A stretch of 64,000 nt of DNA from Rhizobiaceae bacterium (GTDB lineage: Bacteria > Pseudomonadota > Alphaproteobacteria > Rhizobiales > Rhizobiaceae), in NCBI GenBank assembly GCA_017644105.1, contig JAEPMD010000020.1, positions 17,126 to 81,125 on the forward strand. Reading direction: 5' to 3'. The notes under the pieces are model-generated. The model had not been told where the DNA came from. It saw only the letters and a list, made by a program, of their open reading frames with translations, and did not search any database. Positions within the stretch are counted from its first letter, which is position 1; every line of letters begins with the position of its first letter. The position numbers and the translations under genes were made by a program. Shown piece by piece: positions 27,205-36,175 of this stretch.

Positions 27205-28162
27205 CTTAGCGCAGAATATGCACAATCCTGCGGCGATAAATTCGAACATTGGTGAAAAAACCATAGTTATGGTCGTGGATGATGCTGAGGATACTCTCTC
27301 TATGCTAACAGATGTTCTGAGCTTAGAAAATCTGCATGTGATTACGGCCAATAGTGGTCCATCAGCGTTACGGATCGCCAACGAAAATAGACCTGATGTG
27401 ATTCTCATGGACGCGATCATGCCTGGGATGGACGGTTTTGAAACCTGCCGCATATTAAAATCCGAGACCGATTTATCTGAAATACCTGTTATCTTTATGA
27501 CCGGACAAGATGACAGCGATCATGTCGTTAAAGCTTTCGCAGTTGGCGGTGTAGACTTTGTTTCCAAACCCACATCATTACCGGAACTTATTGCGAGAAT
27601 GCATGTACATCTTTCCAACGCAAGAAAGGCGAAATCAGCCCGGCATGCGCTTGATATAACAGGCCGAAAAATAGTCGCAATAGATGAGCATGGGGACATT
27701 ACTTGGAGTACACCTCAGGCAACAAAGTTACTTCGGCAAAATGGTATTCATTCAGAAAATGGAGAAAAAGTACCCTGGGCCGTGCTCGCCTGGATTCTGG
27801 AAATTAAAAAGCAGACTGTAATCGGCGGAGATCAACAGCTCGAGTATAAATCGCCAGGTACAATTATTATTTTCAGACATTTGGGCGCCACTCCTGAAGG
27901 AGAATTTCTGTTAAGCGTCACAGATCATCAAAAGGGAAGCGACGAGAAGCGTCTGGCTGAGTTTTTCAGTCTCACGATGCGTGAAGCTGAAGTCCTGCTC
28001 TGGACAACACATGGGAAATCCAACAAGGAAGTCGCTGAAATTCTTTCTCTCTCGCCAAGAACAGTAAACAAACATCTCGAGCAAATATTCTCAAAACTCG
28101 GCGTTGAAAATCGCACAGCTGCGGCGACACGCACAGTTCGAGTTTTGTGGCAGAATTTTTGA
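27197..28162 (+). CDS. LuxR-type response regulator
   Basis: 321 aa. N-terminal receiver (about 22-140) with acidic pocket VVDDAED, phospho-Asp in VILMDAIMP, and Lys in VSKPTS. A middle region (about 150-250) of PAS-like size with no clear assignment. C-terminal LuxR/FixJ HTH (about 260-320) with LTMREAEVLLWTTHGKSNKE and LSPRTVNKHLEQIFSKL. The ATG lies within the 3' end of the kinase gene (8-nt overlap), so the two are translated together. Expected to act on the divergent amide operon. Confidence 0.88.
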   Translation: MGDLAQNMHNPAAINSNIGEKTIVMVVDDAEDTLSMLTDVLSLENLHVITANSGPSALRIANENRPDVILMDAIMPGMDGFETCRILKSETDLSEIPVIFMTGQDDSDHVVKAFAVGGVDFVSKPTSLPELIARMHVHLSNARKAKSARHALDITGRKIVAIDEHGDITWSTPQATKLLRQNGIHSENGEKVPWAVLAWILEIKKQTVIGGDQQLEYKSPGTIIIFRHLGATPEGEFLLSVTDHQKGSDEKRLAEFFSLTMREAEVLLWTTHGKSNKEVAEILSLSPRTVNKHLEQIFSKLGVENRTAAATRTVRVLWQNF

Positions 28163-28232
28163 CTTTTTATGGAGTATATTAGTCCCAGTTTTAATACGAT
28201 GAAGAACCGGATACGATCAATCACACGCTAAA

Positions 28233-28253
28233 AGGCACCCCAAAAGGGTGCCT
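28233..28253 (-). terminator. terminator shared by the convergent regulator and RTX genes
   Basis: AGGCACCC (28233-28240), 5-nt loop, GGGTGCCT (28246-28253). On the minus strand it is followed by TTTTAG, giving a rho-independent terminator for the RTX gene. On the plus strand only a weak T-tract follows, so bidirectional use is possible. Confidence 0.7.
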
Positions 28254-28272
28254 CATTTGTCTCGTCCAATTC

Positions 28273-31200
28273 TCAGATGATGAAATCGTCTTGCGACAAA
28301 TCAAAGGCTGAATCAGAAGAAACAATGACCTCTGCGGATTGCCCGCGATCATTTTCAAATTGGATCGCTACATCCGTGGCTGAAATTTGCGAAATAGCGA
28401 TATCGTCAAAATCCTCAACATTTTCCAATCGAGATAGGTCTATTTTATCGACACCATCTTGCCAATCGAGAATAGATCCGCCCTTCGAAACGTCTTTGAA
28501 CATAAAGGTATCAGCGTCAGCACCACCGGTCATCTTGTCAAAACCGGAAGTCGAAACCAGCGTATCCAAACCTGTGCCACCGTTCATTTCATCGCGACCC
28601 CAACTGCCTTCAAGCCCGTCATTGCCTGCTTCGCCATTAAGCACATCGCTACCGCCTCCACCAAAGACAAAATCATCGCCATCACCGGCAGACACCACGT
28701 CATTACCCCGATCTGCATGGATATTGTCAGCCTCAGCGGTTCCTGTAAGTTCATCTGATGACTTGGTTCCGCCGATATAGTTGGGTTGATTTTCTAGTGG
28801 TTCAAAAATGTCGATCCCATCAAACACATTTTTCGCTTTCACCTGAATGTCGTCTTCAGTGACCTTATCTCCGTAGATCTTGAGCGTACCAAGCTGATCT
28901 TCATCGTGGGCACAGCCGCCATCACCTTGCTGCGAGCGAATTGACACAAGTGAGTAATCACCGCCTTCATCTTCGCCATAGTTTATATCGGCAATTTCGA
29001 CGGTATGCCCGCGTAGGGTGATTTTATCGCCATCCTGGTTCGAGAAGTCCAATAAGACATCATCTCCAATGCCTTCTACCCAATGGTCGTGTACAGCCTC
29101 ATTTTCACCCGCAACTTTACGCCAATCAATGGAACCGTCTTCTCGTGTATGACGAGCCAGAACTACAGCTGTTGCATTTAGCAGCATGTTGAAAGTGAAA
29201 ATATCCTTGCCTTGTCCTCCACTCACAACATCAGTTGTTGTGCTTGGATCGACGGGCGGATTTATGCGGCCATCCGAACCGTTGGTCTGCGCGGGATCAG
29301 GCTCGCCTGCATCGGCATAAACGCGGATATCATCGCGTCCAGCTCCCGCAAAAACCACTTGTGCACCTGACCCTATTTCTACACGATCTCGTGTTTCAAT
29401 GTCATCTGGTGCCGTATTGATAACATCACCATCTGCAGACGACGCGAATTGCTGTGCACCTCCGTTATAGTCGGCCAGTCTATCGGCTTCCGTTAATTGA
29501 TCTGCACCATCAAAAACGCCACTTGCTTTAACTTTAACATCGGAAATTGTGACCTTGTCTCCATATACTTTGATGGTGCCGAGTTCATCCTCATCGTGAG
29601 CTCCGGTCGCAGTATTCGCACCGCCAGCTCCGCCGTTGCCCTGTTGGCTAATGACTCTGATGAGAGAGTAATCTCCTTCTGCATCACTGCCATATGTTAT
29701 CTCTGCAATTTCAACAGTATGGCCGCGGACAATAATTTTATCACCTTCCGCTTTTGAATAATCGGTGATGATGTCATCACCAAATCCTTCAACCCAATGA
29801 TCATGAACATTGTCATTTTCGCCAGCGACTTTGCGCCAATTCACATTACCGCTGCTGTTTGTATGCTGAGCAATCACAGAAGCTGTTGCATTGAGCAGAG
29901 CGCGGAATTCGAAAGTATCTCGACCAGCGCCACCTGTCAGGACATCGTTTGCAGCACCATCGGGAATGGGATCATTCACGCGGCCAGCAGCGCCATTAGT
30001 TTGCGCAGGATCAGGCTCGCCAGCATCGCCATAGGAAATAAGCCGATCGTTTCCGTTGCCACCATTGATGTTTTGAGAACCACTACCTGCTTTTATGAAA
30101 TCCGAACGGCTTGAACCTTCGAAATTCAGATTGATATTCTCTGGGTTTGCTGCTCCCCAGACAGGTTCGACATCAACTCTTTCCGGCGTAGATGCGGGTG
30201 ACGATTGTTCATTCTCAGCAATGTCTTCCAATTGATCAACACCATAAAAAACTTTCGCTTTGACCTTGATATCGTCTTCGGTCACCTTATCGCCATAGAC
30301 TTTAATAGTGCCAAGCAAATCCTCATCATGAGCGCCGCCGCCGTCGCCCTGTTGCGAACGAAGAGCAATGAGTGAATAGTCACCACCATCGTCTTCTCCG
30401 TAAGTGATTGAGGCTATTTCGACAGTGTGACCGCGAATGTCGATCTTGTCTCCATCCTGATTGGAGAAATCGAGAATGGTATCATTGCCGATGCCTTCGA
30501 CCCAATGATCGTGAACATTGCCATTTTCTCCCGCCACTTTTCGCCAGTTTACCGAACCATCGTCGCGGGTGTGTTTGTCTAGTATTTCATCTTTAGCATT
30601 GAGCAGAAGCCGGAAGGCAAACGTATCTTTGCCTTGACCGCCCATAATGACATCATCAGCAGCACCCTCTGAAATCGCAGGATTGACGCGGCCATCAGCA
30701 CCATTTGTTTGAGCTGGGTCTGGTTCACCGCCGTCTGAATAACTGTAGATGATGTCATTTCCTCCACCTGCATCCACGGTCTGTTGTCCTTCTCCGATAT
30801 GCACGCGATCTGATTGTTTCGCTAAAATTCCATCATAATTCGTACCGTCAGTATTGCTGTAGACTTCTTGCGTAATACCGGCTGAATGCGAAGCATAGGT
30901 GTTGTCTGCGTGATAGAGTTTATCGATCCCATCATTCGTGTTGATGACCTTAACATCGCTTTCTGTGACCTTATCTCCATAGAACTTGATTTGGCCGAGA
31001 GAATCTTCGTCATGCGCGCCCGTTGCTGTATTAGCACCCCCGGCACCGCCATTGCCTTGCTGGCTGATAACATTGATCAGCGAGTAGGACCCACCTTCAT
31101 CTTCTCCATAGGTAATGGACGAAATAGTAGCCGTATGGCCTTTGATCGTAATCGTGTCGCATTCAGCCTTTGAATAATCGGTAATTGTATCAAGACCAAA

Positions 31201-31683
31201 ACCATTGACCCAATGATCATGGACATTATCATTTTCCCCTGCGACGCGTGCCCAGTTTGTTGCACCCGAAGAACCCGTATGCTCTGCAATTACTTCCGGC
31301 TTGGCATCAATGAGTGCGTGAAACTCAAATTTGTCTGCCCCAGCGCCACCAGTAATGATATCATTCGCACTTCCCTCGGGGAGGGGTGCGTTTACGCGAC
31401 CCAATGAACCTTCTGTTTGCGCAGGGTCTGGTTCTCCCGCATCGCCATATGAAATGATCCTGTCATTACCCGCGCCAGCTTCAATAACTTGCTGACCACT
31501 CCCTAAGTAAGCGCGGTCCCATTTATTTGTTCCAGTAATTTCGTCAGACAAATCTTCCTCTACATATTCGTTGCAATCATTGTGTCCTCGCTCATCAGAG
31601 GAACGATCGGAAATTGTCGGAGCAGATAGGCTGAAAAGTGGCGCCTCAAAACACAAATTGTAACGGGAAATGAAAGATTTCAA
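28273..31683 (-). CDS. RTX-type calcium-binding protein with four long internal repeats
   Basis: About 1136 aa, very acidic, no Sec signal. Four about 180-residue repeats (62-247, 298-476, 536-720, 776-951) each contain YGDAGEPDPAQT, GGxGxDxF, VHDHWV and YGDKVT blocks. They are followed by RTX nonapeptide repeats (about 990-1055, GGGGSDVLNGEAGND style) and a C-terminal DLSQDDFII tail typical of type-I-secreted proteins. It should be a Ca2+-folded extracellular or surface protein, perhaps adhesin-like; no enzymatic domain is seen. The start is uncertain: the frame opens with TTG at 31683, has no ATG until about residue 347 and no clear ribosome site. No type I secretion genes are in the window. 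Confidence 0.75.
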   Translation of the reverse strand: MKSFISRYNLCFEAPLFSLSAPTISDRSSDERGHNDCNEYVEEDLSDEITGTNKWDRAYLGSGQQVIEAGAGNDRIISYGDAGEPDPAQTEGSLGRVNAPLPEGSANDIITGGAGADKFEFHALIDAKPEVIAEHTGSSGATNWARVAGENDNVHDHWVNGFGLDTITDYSKAECDTITIKGHTATISSITYGEDEGGSYSLINVISQQGNGGAGGANTATGAHDEDSLGQIKFYGDKVTESDVKVINTNDGIDKLYHADNTYASHSAGITQEVYSNTDGTNYDGILAKQSDRVHIGEGQQTVDAGGGNDIIYSYSDGGEPDPAQTNGADGRVNPAISEGAADDVIMGGQGKDTFAFRLLLNAKDEILDKHTRDDGSVNWRKVAGENGNVHDHWVEGIGNDTILDFSNQDGDKIDIRGHTVEIASITYGEDDGGDYSLIALRSQQGDGGGAHDEDLLGTIKVYGDKVTEDDIKVKAKVFYGVDQLEDIAENEQSSPASTPERVDVEPVWGAANPENINLNFEGSSRSDFIKAGSGSQNINGGNGNDRLISYGDAGEPDPAQTNGAAGRVNDPIPDGAANDVLTGGAGRDTFEFRALLNATASVIAQHTNSSGNVNWRKVAGENDNVHDHWVEGFGDDIITDYSKAEGDKIIVRGHTVEIAEITYGSDAEGDYSLIRVISQQGNGGAGGANTATGAHDEDELGTIKVYGDKVTISDVKVKASGVFDGADQLTEADRLADYNGGAQQFASSADGDVINTAPDDIETRDRVEIGSGAQVVFAGAGRDDIRVYADAGEPDPAQTNGSDGRINPPVDPSTTTDVVSGGQGKDIFTFNMLLNATAVVLARHTREDGSIDWRKVAGENEAVHDHWVEGIGDDVLLDFSNQDGDKITLRGHTVEIADINYGEDEGGDYSLVSIRSQQGDGGCAHDEDQLGTLKIYGDKVTEDDIQVKAKNVFDGIDIFEPLENQPNYIGGTKSSDELTGTAEADNIHADRGNDVVSAGDGDDFVFGGGGSDVLNGEAGNDGLEGSWGRDEMNGGTGLDTLVSTSGFDKMTGGADADTFMFKDVSKGGSILDWQDGVDKIDLSRLENVEDFDDIAISQISATDVAIQFENDRGQSAEVIVSSDSAFDLSQDDFII
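28831..31500 (-). repeat. four-unit protein-coding repeat in ABAB order
   Basis: Units at about 30943-31500 (A), 30256-30792 (B), 29524-30078 (A) and 28831-29358 (B). A units share TDYSKAE and a QQGNGGAGGANTATGAHDED stretch. B units share LDFSNQDGDK and the shorter QQGDGG.AHDED. The order suggests duplication of an A-B pair rather than unit-by-unit growth. Confidence 0.8.
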
Positions 31684-31976
31684 ATTATTACAAATTGTGA
31701 AAGATAGACTTGTTGATCAGTTAAGATTATGATTCTAATGGGAAAAATTATATTTCATATCCCGTGCTATGGCGCGGCATTGAAATCAGCAAGCAGCGTT
31801 TTTTCCAAACCGTCGGATTCAAATTTGATGGGATATCGAAGATGCGTTCGACACTTGCTGGCCCATGGTCTGATTTTGACGCGTATTTGATGCTTAAAAC
31901 CCACCACATATTATGAATAAGCGATCTTGGTTAATATAGCGCACTTTCACAGCAAATGGTCTCTAATTGGAGAACA

Positions 31977-33014
31977 TCAGTTCACGCTCGAAATGTCTTT
32001 CACCGACCTGCGGACCACCAATTCTGAATCAATTTTAATCCGCGTGGTTCCCTTAACCGATGTCACAGACAATCCCCCGCATAACAAATCAGCCGCTTGT
32101 TCTGCGATGCGCTGAGCAGGCATGCGAACTGTCGTCAGCCCGGGTTCCATCTGCGATGAACCCCTGAAATCTCCAATGCCGATGATCGATACATCATCAG
32201 GTATCCTAACACCCAACGATTGGCACGCATAAACAGCACCTTGAGCAATGACATCATTGCCGCATATGATCGCTGTTGGTCGGTCATCAGATAAAAGCTC
32301 TATGATCGCTTGCTTTGCCTCACCAATATCATAACGCGTTTCAAAAAAGCGGTTATTCTGTAATTCAGATAGCTCCATAGAGAGCGCGTGTAAGACACCA
32401 TTTAAGCGATCCTCAGCGCGATCATTCGCCTTTGTTGGCGGGAAGACAAGTGCAACATCACGATGGCCCATTTTTCTCAAATATTGCGCAGCCTCATATC
32501 CAACTTGAAAATTGTCAGCACCAATACATGGGATAGGCGAATCCTTACGATAGTTCCAAGTTGCCAATACCGGCACGCGCCGTGCTGCAAGCATTTCAAG
32601 AGGTGCCTTTTCATGTTCAAATCCTATCAGCGCCACGCCATCTATTCGTCGTTCTAAAAGAGACTTCACAATACCAACTTCCAAAGCAGGATTATAGCCG
32701 TGTGCAGCAATGAGCATAGTACGATCATGCGATAATAATCGCGCTGAAAAAGCCTGAATGAGCTCAGCAAAAATGGCGTTATCAATTGTTGGCACGATCA
32801 ACCCAATCGTGCCGGAAAAACCATGCTGATCGGTCGTTGCAATCCTGTTTCTATAATATCCAAGATCTTTGGCAGCCTGCTCTATGAGATTTCTTGTCTT
32901 GCCTTTGACAATTTCTGGTTCATTGAAAAAACGAGAAACGGTGGCAGGAGAAACCCCTGCACGTTTTGCGACTTCAACAATGCCTGGAGCACCTTTTCTG
33001 GATCGCGCGCGCAT
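31977..33014 (-). CDS. LacI-family transcriptional regulator
   Basis: 345 aa. The N-terminal HTH (about 10-60) has GIVEVAKRAGVSPATVSRFFNEPEIV and the hinge-type region; a periplasmic-binding-like effector domain follows (GTIGLIVPTIDNAIFAELI... to the end). ATG 33014 has AAGGAAA upstream. Divergent from the tctABC/dehydrogenase/ligase operon, with a LacI-type dyad (33052-33067) in between, so it most likely represses that operon. SauR of the known sulfoacetate cluster has the same job but need not be the same family. Confidence 0.9.
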   Translation of the reverse strand: MRARSRKGAPGIVEVAKRAGVSPATVSRFFNEPEIVKGKTRNLIEQAAKDLGYYRNRIATTDQHGFSGTIGLIVPTIDNAIFAELIQAFSARLLSHDRTMLIAAHGYNPALEVGIVKSLLERRIDGVALIGFEHEKAPLEMLAARRVPVLATWNYRKDSPIPCIGADNFQVGYEAAQYLRKMGHRDVALVFPPTKANDRAEDRLNGVLHALSMELSELQNNRFFETRYDIGEAKQAIIELLSDDRPTAIICGNDVIAQGAVYACQSLGVRIPDDVSIIGIGDFRGSSQMEPGLTTVRMPAQRIAEQAADLLCGGLSVTSVKGTTRIKIDSELVVRRSVKDISSVN

Positions 33015-33051
33015 ATAAATTTCCTTGATTTTATTTATTAATTTTAAAAAA

Positions 33052-33067
33052 ATGAAAACATTTGCAT
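33052..33067. promoter_or_regulatory. candidate LacI-family operator
   Basis: Pseudo-palindrome ATGAAAAC-ATTTGCAT (6 of 8 positions symmetric) in the 128-nt divergent promoter region between the LacI gene and tctA; it resembles the general LacI-family dyad with ATGNAAAC arms. Confidence 0.5.
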
Positions 33068-33142
33068 TTTTAGTTTCATAGATTACCGTGGTTTAATAAG
33101 CAAATTCATATTCATTTTGCGTTCTTGGGAGGAGAGTAATAC

Positions 33143-34663
33143 ATGGAGTTTTTGGGGTATTTTGGTGGAGTTTTTGAGCCACTATCTTTCCTGCTGTTAC
33201 TCGTCGGAACGATCGGCGGTTTGATACTTGGCGCCACACCCGGCCTTTCCCCGACCATGGCCGTTGCCCTGCTAATTCCATTCACCTTTCAACTAAGCCC
33301 GACACAAGGTCTGATATTGTTAGGCGCTGCTTACACATCCACTGTCGCTGGCGGTGCTGTTAGTGCAATCTTATTGAAGATACCAGGAGCGCCAGCCAAC
33401 ATTGCTACGGCGCTTGACGGTAACGAGATGGCCAAACGTGGTGAGGGCGCACGTGCGCTACACCTGTCTTTCATCGCCTCAGGGATTGGCGGTGTTATCG
33501 GTGTTTTATTGCTCATTTTTCTCACACCAGTTCTTGCCCAATGGGCTTTAAGCTTCGGACCATCGCATCTCTTTTGGATTGCAATATTAGGCGTTACAGT
33601 TATCGGTTCATTGGATTCCAAAAGCTTCGTGAAAGGGCTATTATCGGGCTGTATTGGTCTCTGGCTTTCTCAGATCGGTTATGACGAGATCCTAGGAACA
33701 GAACGTTTTATTTTCACCGATGCCCTGACAGGAGGCATCCACATCATTCCAGCGCTGATTGGGTTGTTTGCCATCCCACAAATTATGGAGATGCTCTCCA
33801 AAGGGCGTACAAAACAGTCGATTGAATCCCTTGAAGTGCCCAAGCATCCAATTAAATCATCACTTAAGGAAGTCGCTGGTTCAAAAAGAGCGCTATCCAT
33901 CGGCACGGTCGTCGGTTCAATCATTGGATTGATCCCCGGTGTCGGCGGCCAAATTGCAGGCCTTGTTGCTTATGATCAAACACGAAACTTCTCTCCAGAA
34001 AAAGAGAAATTTGGCAAAGGCCATAGCGAAGGTGTGATTGCGGCTGAGAGTGCAAATAACGCCATGGTTGGCCCATCGCTTGTACCTCTTTTTACCCTAT
34101 CGATCCCAGGCAGCCCGACAGCTGCGGTGTTACTTGGTGGTTTGCTCATTCATGGCATTTTCCCGGGTTCGGATATTTTCGACAATCATCCCGAAGTGAT
34201 CTGGACCTTTATCAATTCTATGTTGCTCGGTCAGATTTTGATGGTGATATTTGGCATATACACGGCGGCTTGGGCTGCACGCATTGCAAAAGTACCTATG
34301 CCTATTATGGCAGCAGCTGTGACGGTTCTCGCGTTATTTGGTTCTTATTCCGTTCAACAGAGCATGGGCGATGTGCATATCATGCTGGTATTAGGTCTTG
34401 GCATGTGGGTGCTGGAAAAGTTCGGTTTTTCAGCTGCACCTCTTGTTTTGGGGCTTATTCTGGGTCCGATCGCAGCGGATTACTTCGTCAATGGTTCAAT
34501 GATAGCCGCCGCGCAAAATGGCCCTTGGGTCTATTTCTTCTCTGGACCATTAAATCTCGTTCTTATCGCCTTGGTTGTCGCATCTATCGGGTATTCATTC
34601 TGGACTAATATGCTGCGCGCAACTTTGCAGACACGCAACACAGCAAAGGAGGCTGCAGAATAA
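33143..34663 (+). CDS. tctA: tripartite tricarboxylate transporter, large membrane subunit TctA
   Basis: 506 aa, about 12 membrane segments. TctA signatures are GATPGLSPTMAVALLIPFTF, AAYTSTVAGGAVSAILL and IPGVGGQIAGLVAYDQ. GGGAGGAGAG upstream of ATG 33143. First gene of a five-gene operon (tctA-tctB-tctC-aldehyde dehydrogenase-CoA ligase). Imports a carboxylate with its binding protein TctC. Confidence 0.93.
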   Translation: MEFLGYFGGVFEPLSFLLLLVGTIGGLILGATPGLSPTMAVALLIPFTFQLSPTQGLILLGAAYTSTVAGGAVSAILLKIPGAPANIATALDGNEMAKRGEGARALHLSFIASGIGGVIGVLLLIFLTPVLAQWALSFGPSHLFWIAILGVTVIGSLDSKSFVKGLLSGCIGLWLSQIGYDEILGTERFIFTDALTGGIHIIPALIGLFAIPQIMEMLSKGRTKQSIESLEVPKHPIKSSLKEVAGSKRALSIGTVVGSIIGLIPGVGGQIAGLVAYDQTRNFSPEKEKFGKGHSEGVIAAESANNAMVGPSLVPLFTLSIPGSPTAAVLLGGLLIHGIFPGSDIFDNHPEVIWTFINSMLLGQILMVIFGIYTAAWAARIAKVPMPIMAAAVTVLALFGSYSVQQSMGDVHIMLVLGLGMWVLEKFGFSAAPLVLGLILGPIAADYFVNGSMIAAAQNGPWVYFFSGPLNLVLIALVVASIGYSFWTNMLRATLQTRNTAKEAAE

Positions 34664-35124
34664 TGACACAGAGCCGTCTTCAACACATCATTCCTGGAGC
34701 TTTAATCCTCGCGCTAGCCTTCATTGTCGCTTGGTTGAGCTTTACGCAAGAGCCTGCCGACAGTTTCTTATTCCCACGCGTTGTTTCAAGCGTGTTTGTG
34801 GTTTTAGCAGTCTGGAATTTTGCCCGAGCTGCATTGGGATACGCAAAAGTGGGTCGTGGTATTTCCATTGAGACCGCTAAAAACGTGCTGCCGGGTGTGG
34901 CTGTCATTTTAGTTTACGCGTTTTGGGCTGCAAAAGGCCTTGGTTTTTATACAGCCTCAACAATCGCATTTTTTGTTCTTTATTCGCTCTATGATCCAGC
35001 GCCGTTGGGAAGCGTCAAAGACTGGATAAAAAGAGCAATTGTCACGGTCCTATTCATGTTGGTCATGTACGGGCTTTTTTCGTTACTGCTACAGGTGCAA
35101 ACACCGCGCGGTATAAATTTCTAA
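34663..35124 (+). CDS. tctB: tripartite tricarboxylate transporter, small membrane subunit TctB
   Basis: 153 aa with four membrane segments, of TctB size and pattern (SFLFPRVVSSVFVVLA; the end LLQVQTPRGINF). Start overlaps the tctA stop by 1 nt (TAATG), indicating coupled translation. Confidence 0.9.
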   Translation: MTQSRLQHIIPGALILALAFIVAWLSFTQEPADSFLFPRVVSSVFVVLAVWNFARAALGYAKVGRGISIETAKNVLPGVAVILVYAFWAAKGLGFYTASTIAFFVLYSLYDPAPLGSVKDWIKRAIVTVLFMLVMYGLFSLLLQVQTPRGINF

Positions 35125-35146
35125 CGTTTTCAATGGGAGGAAAACA

Positions 35147-36112
35147 ATGAAAACTATGATGAAGACGATGATAGTGGCGGCCGCGGCAACGGCCATAAGT
35201 AGCTTTGCAATGGCAGAGAATTTTCCGGAGCGGCCAGTTGGTTTAGCAGTGTCTTATGGCGCCGGTGGCGCGACAGATTTCCAGGCACGTATTGTGACAA
35301 TGGTTGCAGGTAATGAGGATCTGTTGGGACAACCCATGTATATCCTTAATAAACCAGGTGCAGGTGGTCGCAAAGGCTGGAACTGGTTTGCAACAGAAGC
35401 AGATGCTGATGGATATACGCTTTCTGCCTATAACATTCCGCATTTCATTGCGCAGTCAATTAAAGGTGGTGTGAAATATTCAGCAGATTCATTTGAACCC
35501 ATCGCCAATTGGGGCGCTGATCCAGCCGTAGTTGTTGTAGGTAAAGACAGCCAATTCAACACAATGGAAGAGCTTATTGCATTTGCCAAAGAAAACCCCG
35601 GCAAAACCACAACATCAGGGGCTGGTTTATTTGTGGGTCACCACATTGCCGCGCTGCAAATTGAAAAAGCCTGTGAATGCAAGATCGCCTATATCCCGAC
35701 AAAAGGTGGTGGCGCTGCAGCGATGAAAGCTGTCATCGCTGGTGAAGTCATGGCTGGGGTGAACAACCTCTCTGATGCGTTTCGTGCACGTGAAGCCGGC
35801 AATGTGAAAATCTTGGGTGTTGCTGATCTTGAACGCAATGATTTCATGCCAGATGTCCCAACATTGATGGAAGCCGGATTAGATGTTGATAATTCATCGG
35901 TAAACTTCCGCGGCATCATGGCCAAGAAGGGCACGCCGCCTGAGGTCATTGATGCGCTTGCGGCAAAAGTACCGGAAATGTTCAAGCATTCTCGTGTCGC
36001 ATCACGTATGAAAGCGGGTGGCTCACCCATGCACATCATGACACGTGATGAAGTTCAGGCTATGTGGGCCAAGCGTGAAGAAACACTCAAAGAACTGCTC
36101 GCAGGACTTTAA
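35147..36112 (+). CDS. tctC: tripartite tricarboxylate transporter, binding protein TctC
   Basis: 321 aa periplasmic binding protein with a Sec signal (MKTMMKTMIVAAAATAISSFAMA, cleavage after AMA). Body typical of the Bug/TctC family: VSYGAGGATDFQARI, NKPGAGGRKGW, VAGVNNLSDAFRA-like region. The carboxylate-binding loops are present but the ligand cannot be read from sequence; sulfoacetate is suggested by the downstream genes. AGGAGG-type site precedes the ATG. Confidence 0.92.
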   Translation: MKTMMKTMIVAAAATAISSFAMAENFPERPVGLAVSYGAGGATDFQARIVTMVAGNEDLLGQPMYILNKPGAGGRKGWNWFATEADADGYTLSAYNIPHFIAQSIKGGVKYSADSFEPIANWGADPAVVVVGKDSQFNTMEELIAFAKENPGKTTTSGAGLFVGHHIAALQIEKACECKIAYIPTKGGGAAAMKAVIAGEVMAGVNNLSDAFRAREAGNVKILGVADLERNDFMPDVPTLMEAGLDVDNSSVNFRGIMAKKGTPPEVIDALAAKVPEMFKHSRVASRMKAGGSPMHIMTRDEVQAMWAKREETLKELLAGL

Positions 36113-36175
36113 ACATGCCAATTGCCGGAGGCGCTAAGATTAAAACGCCTTCGGCATCCAAAGAAGGACATAACC

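Noticed and set aside
28273..31683. Many plus-strand frames opposite the RTX gene
   Set aside because: They mirror the repeat structure of the real gene on the other strand and recur with it; none has a ribosome site or known domain.
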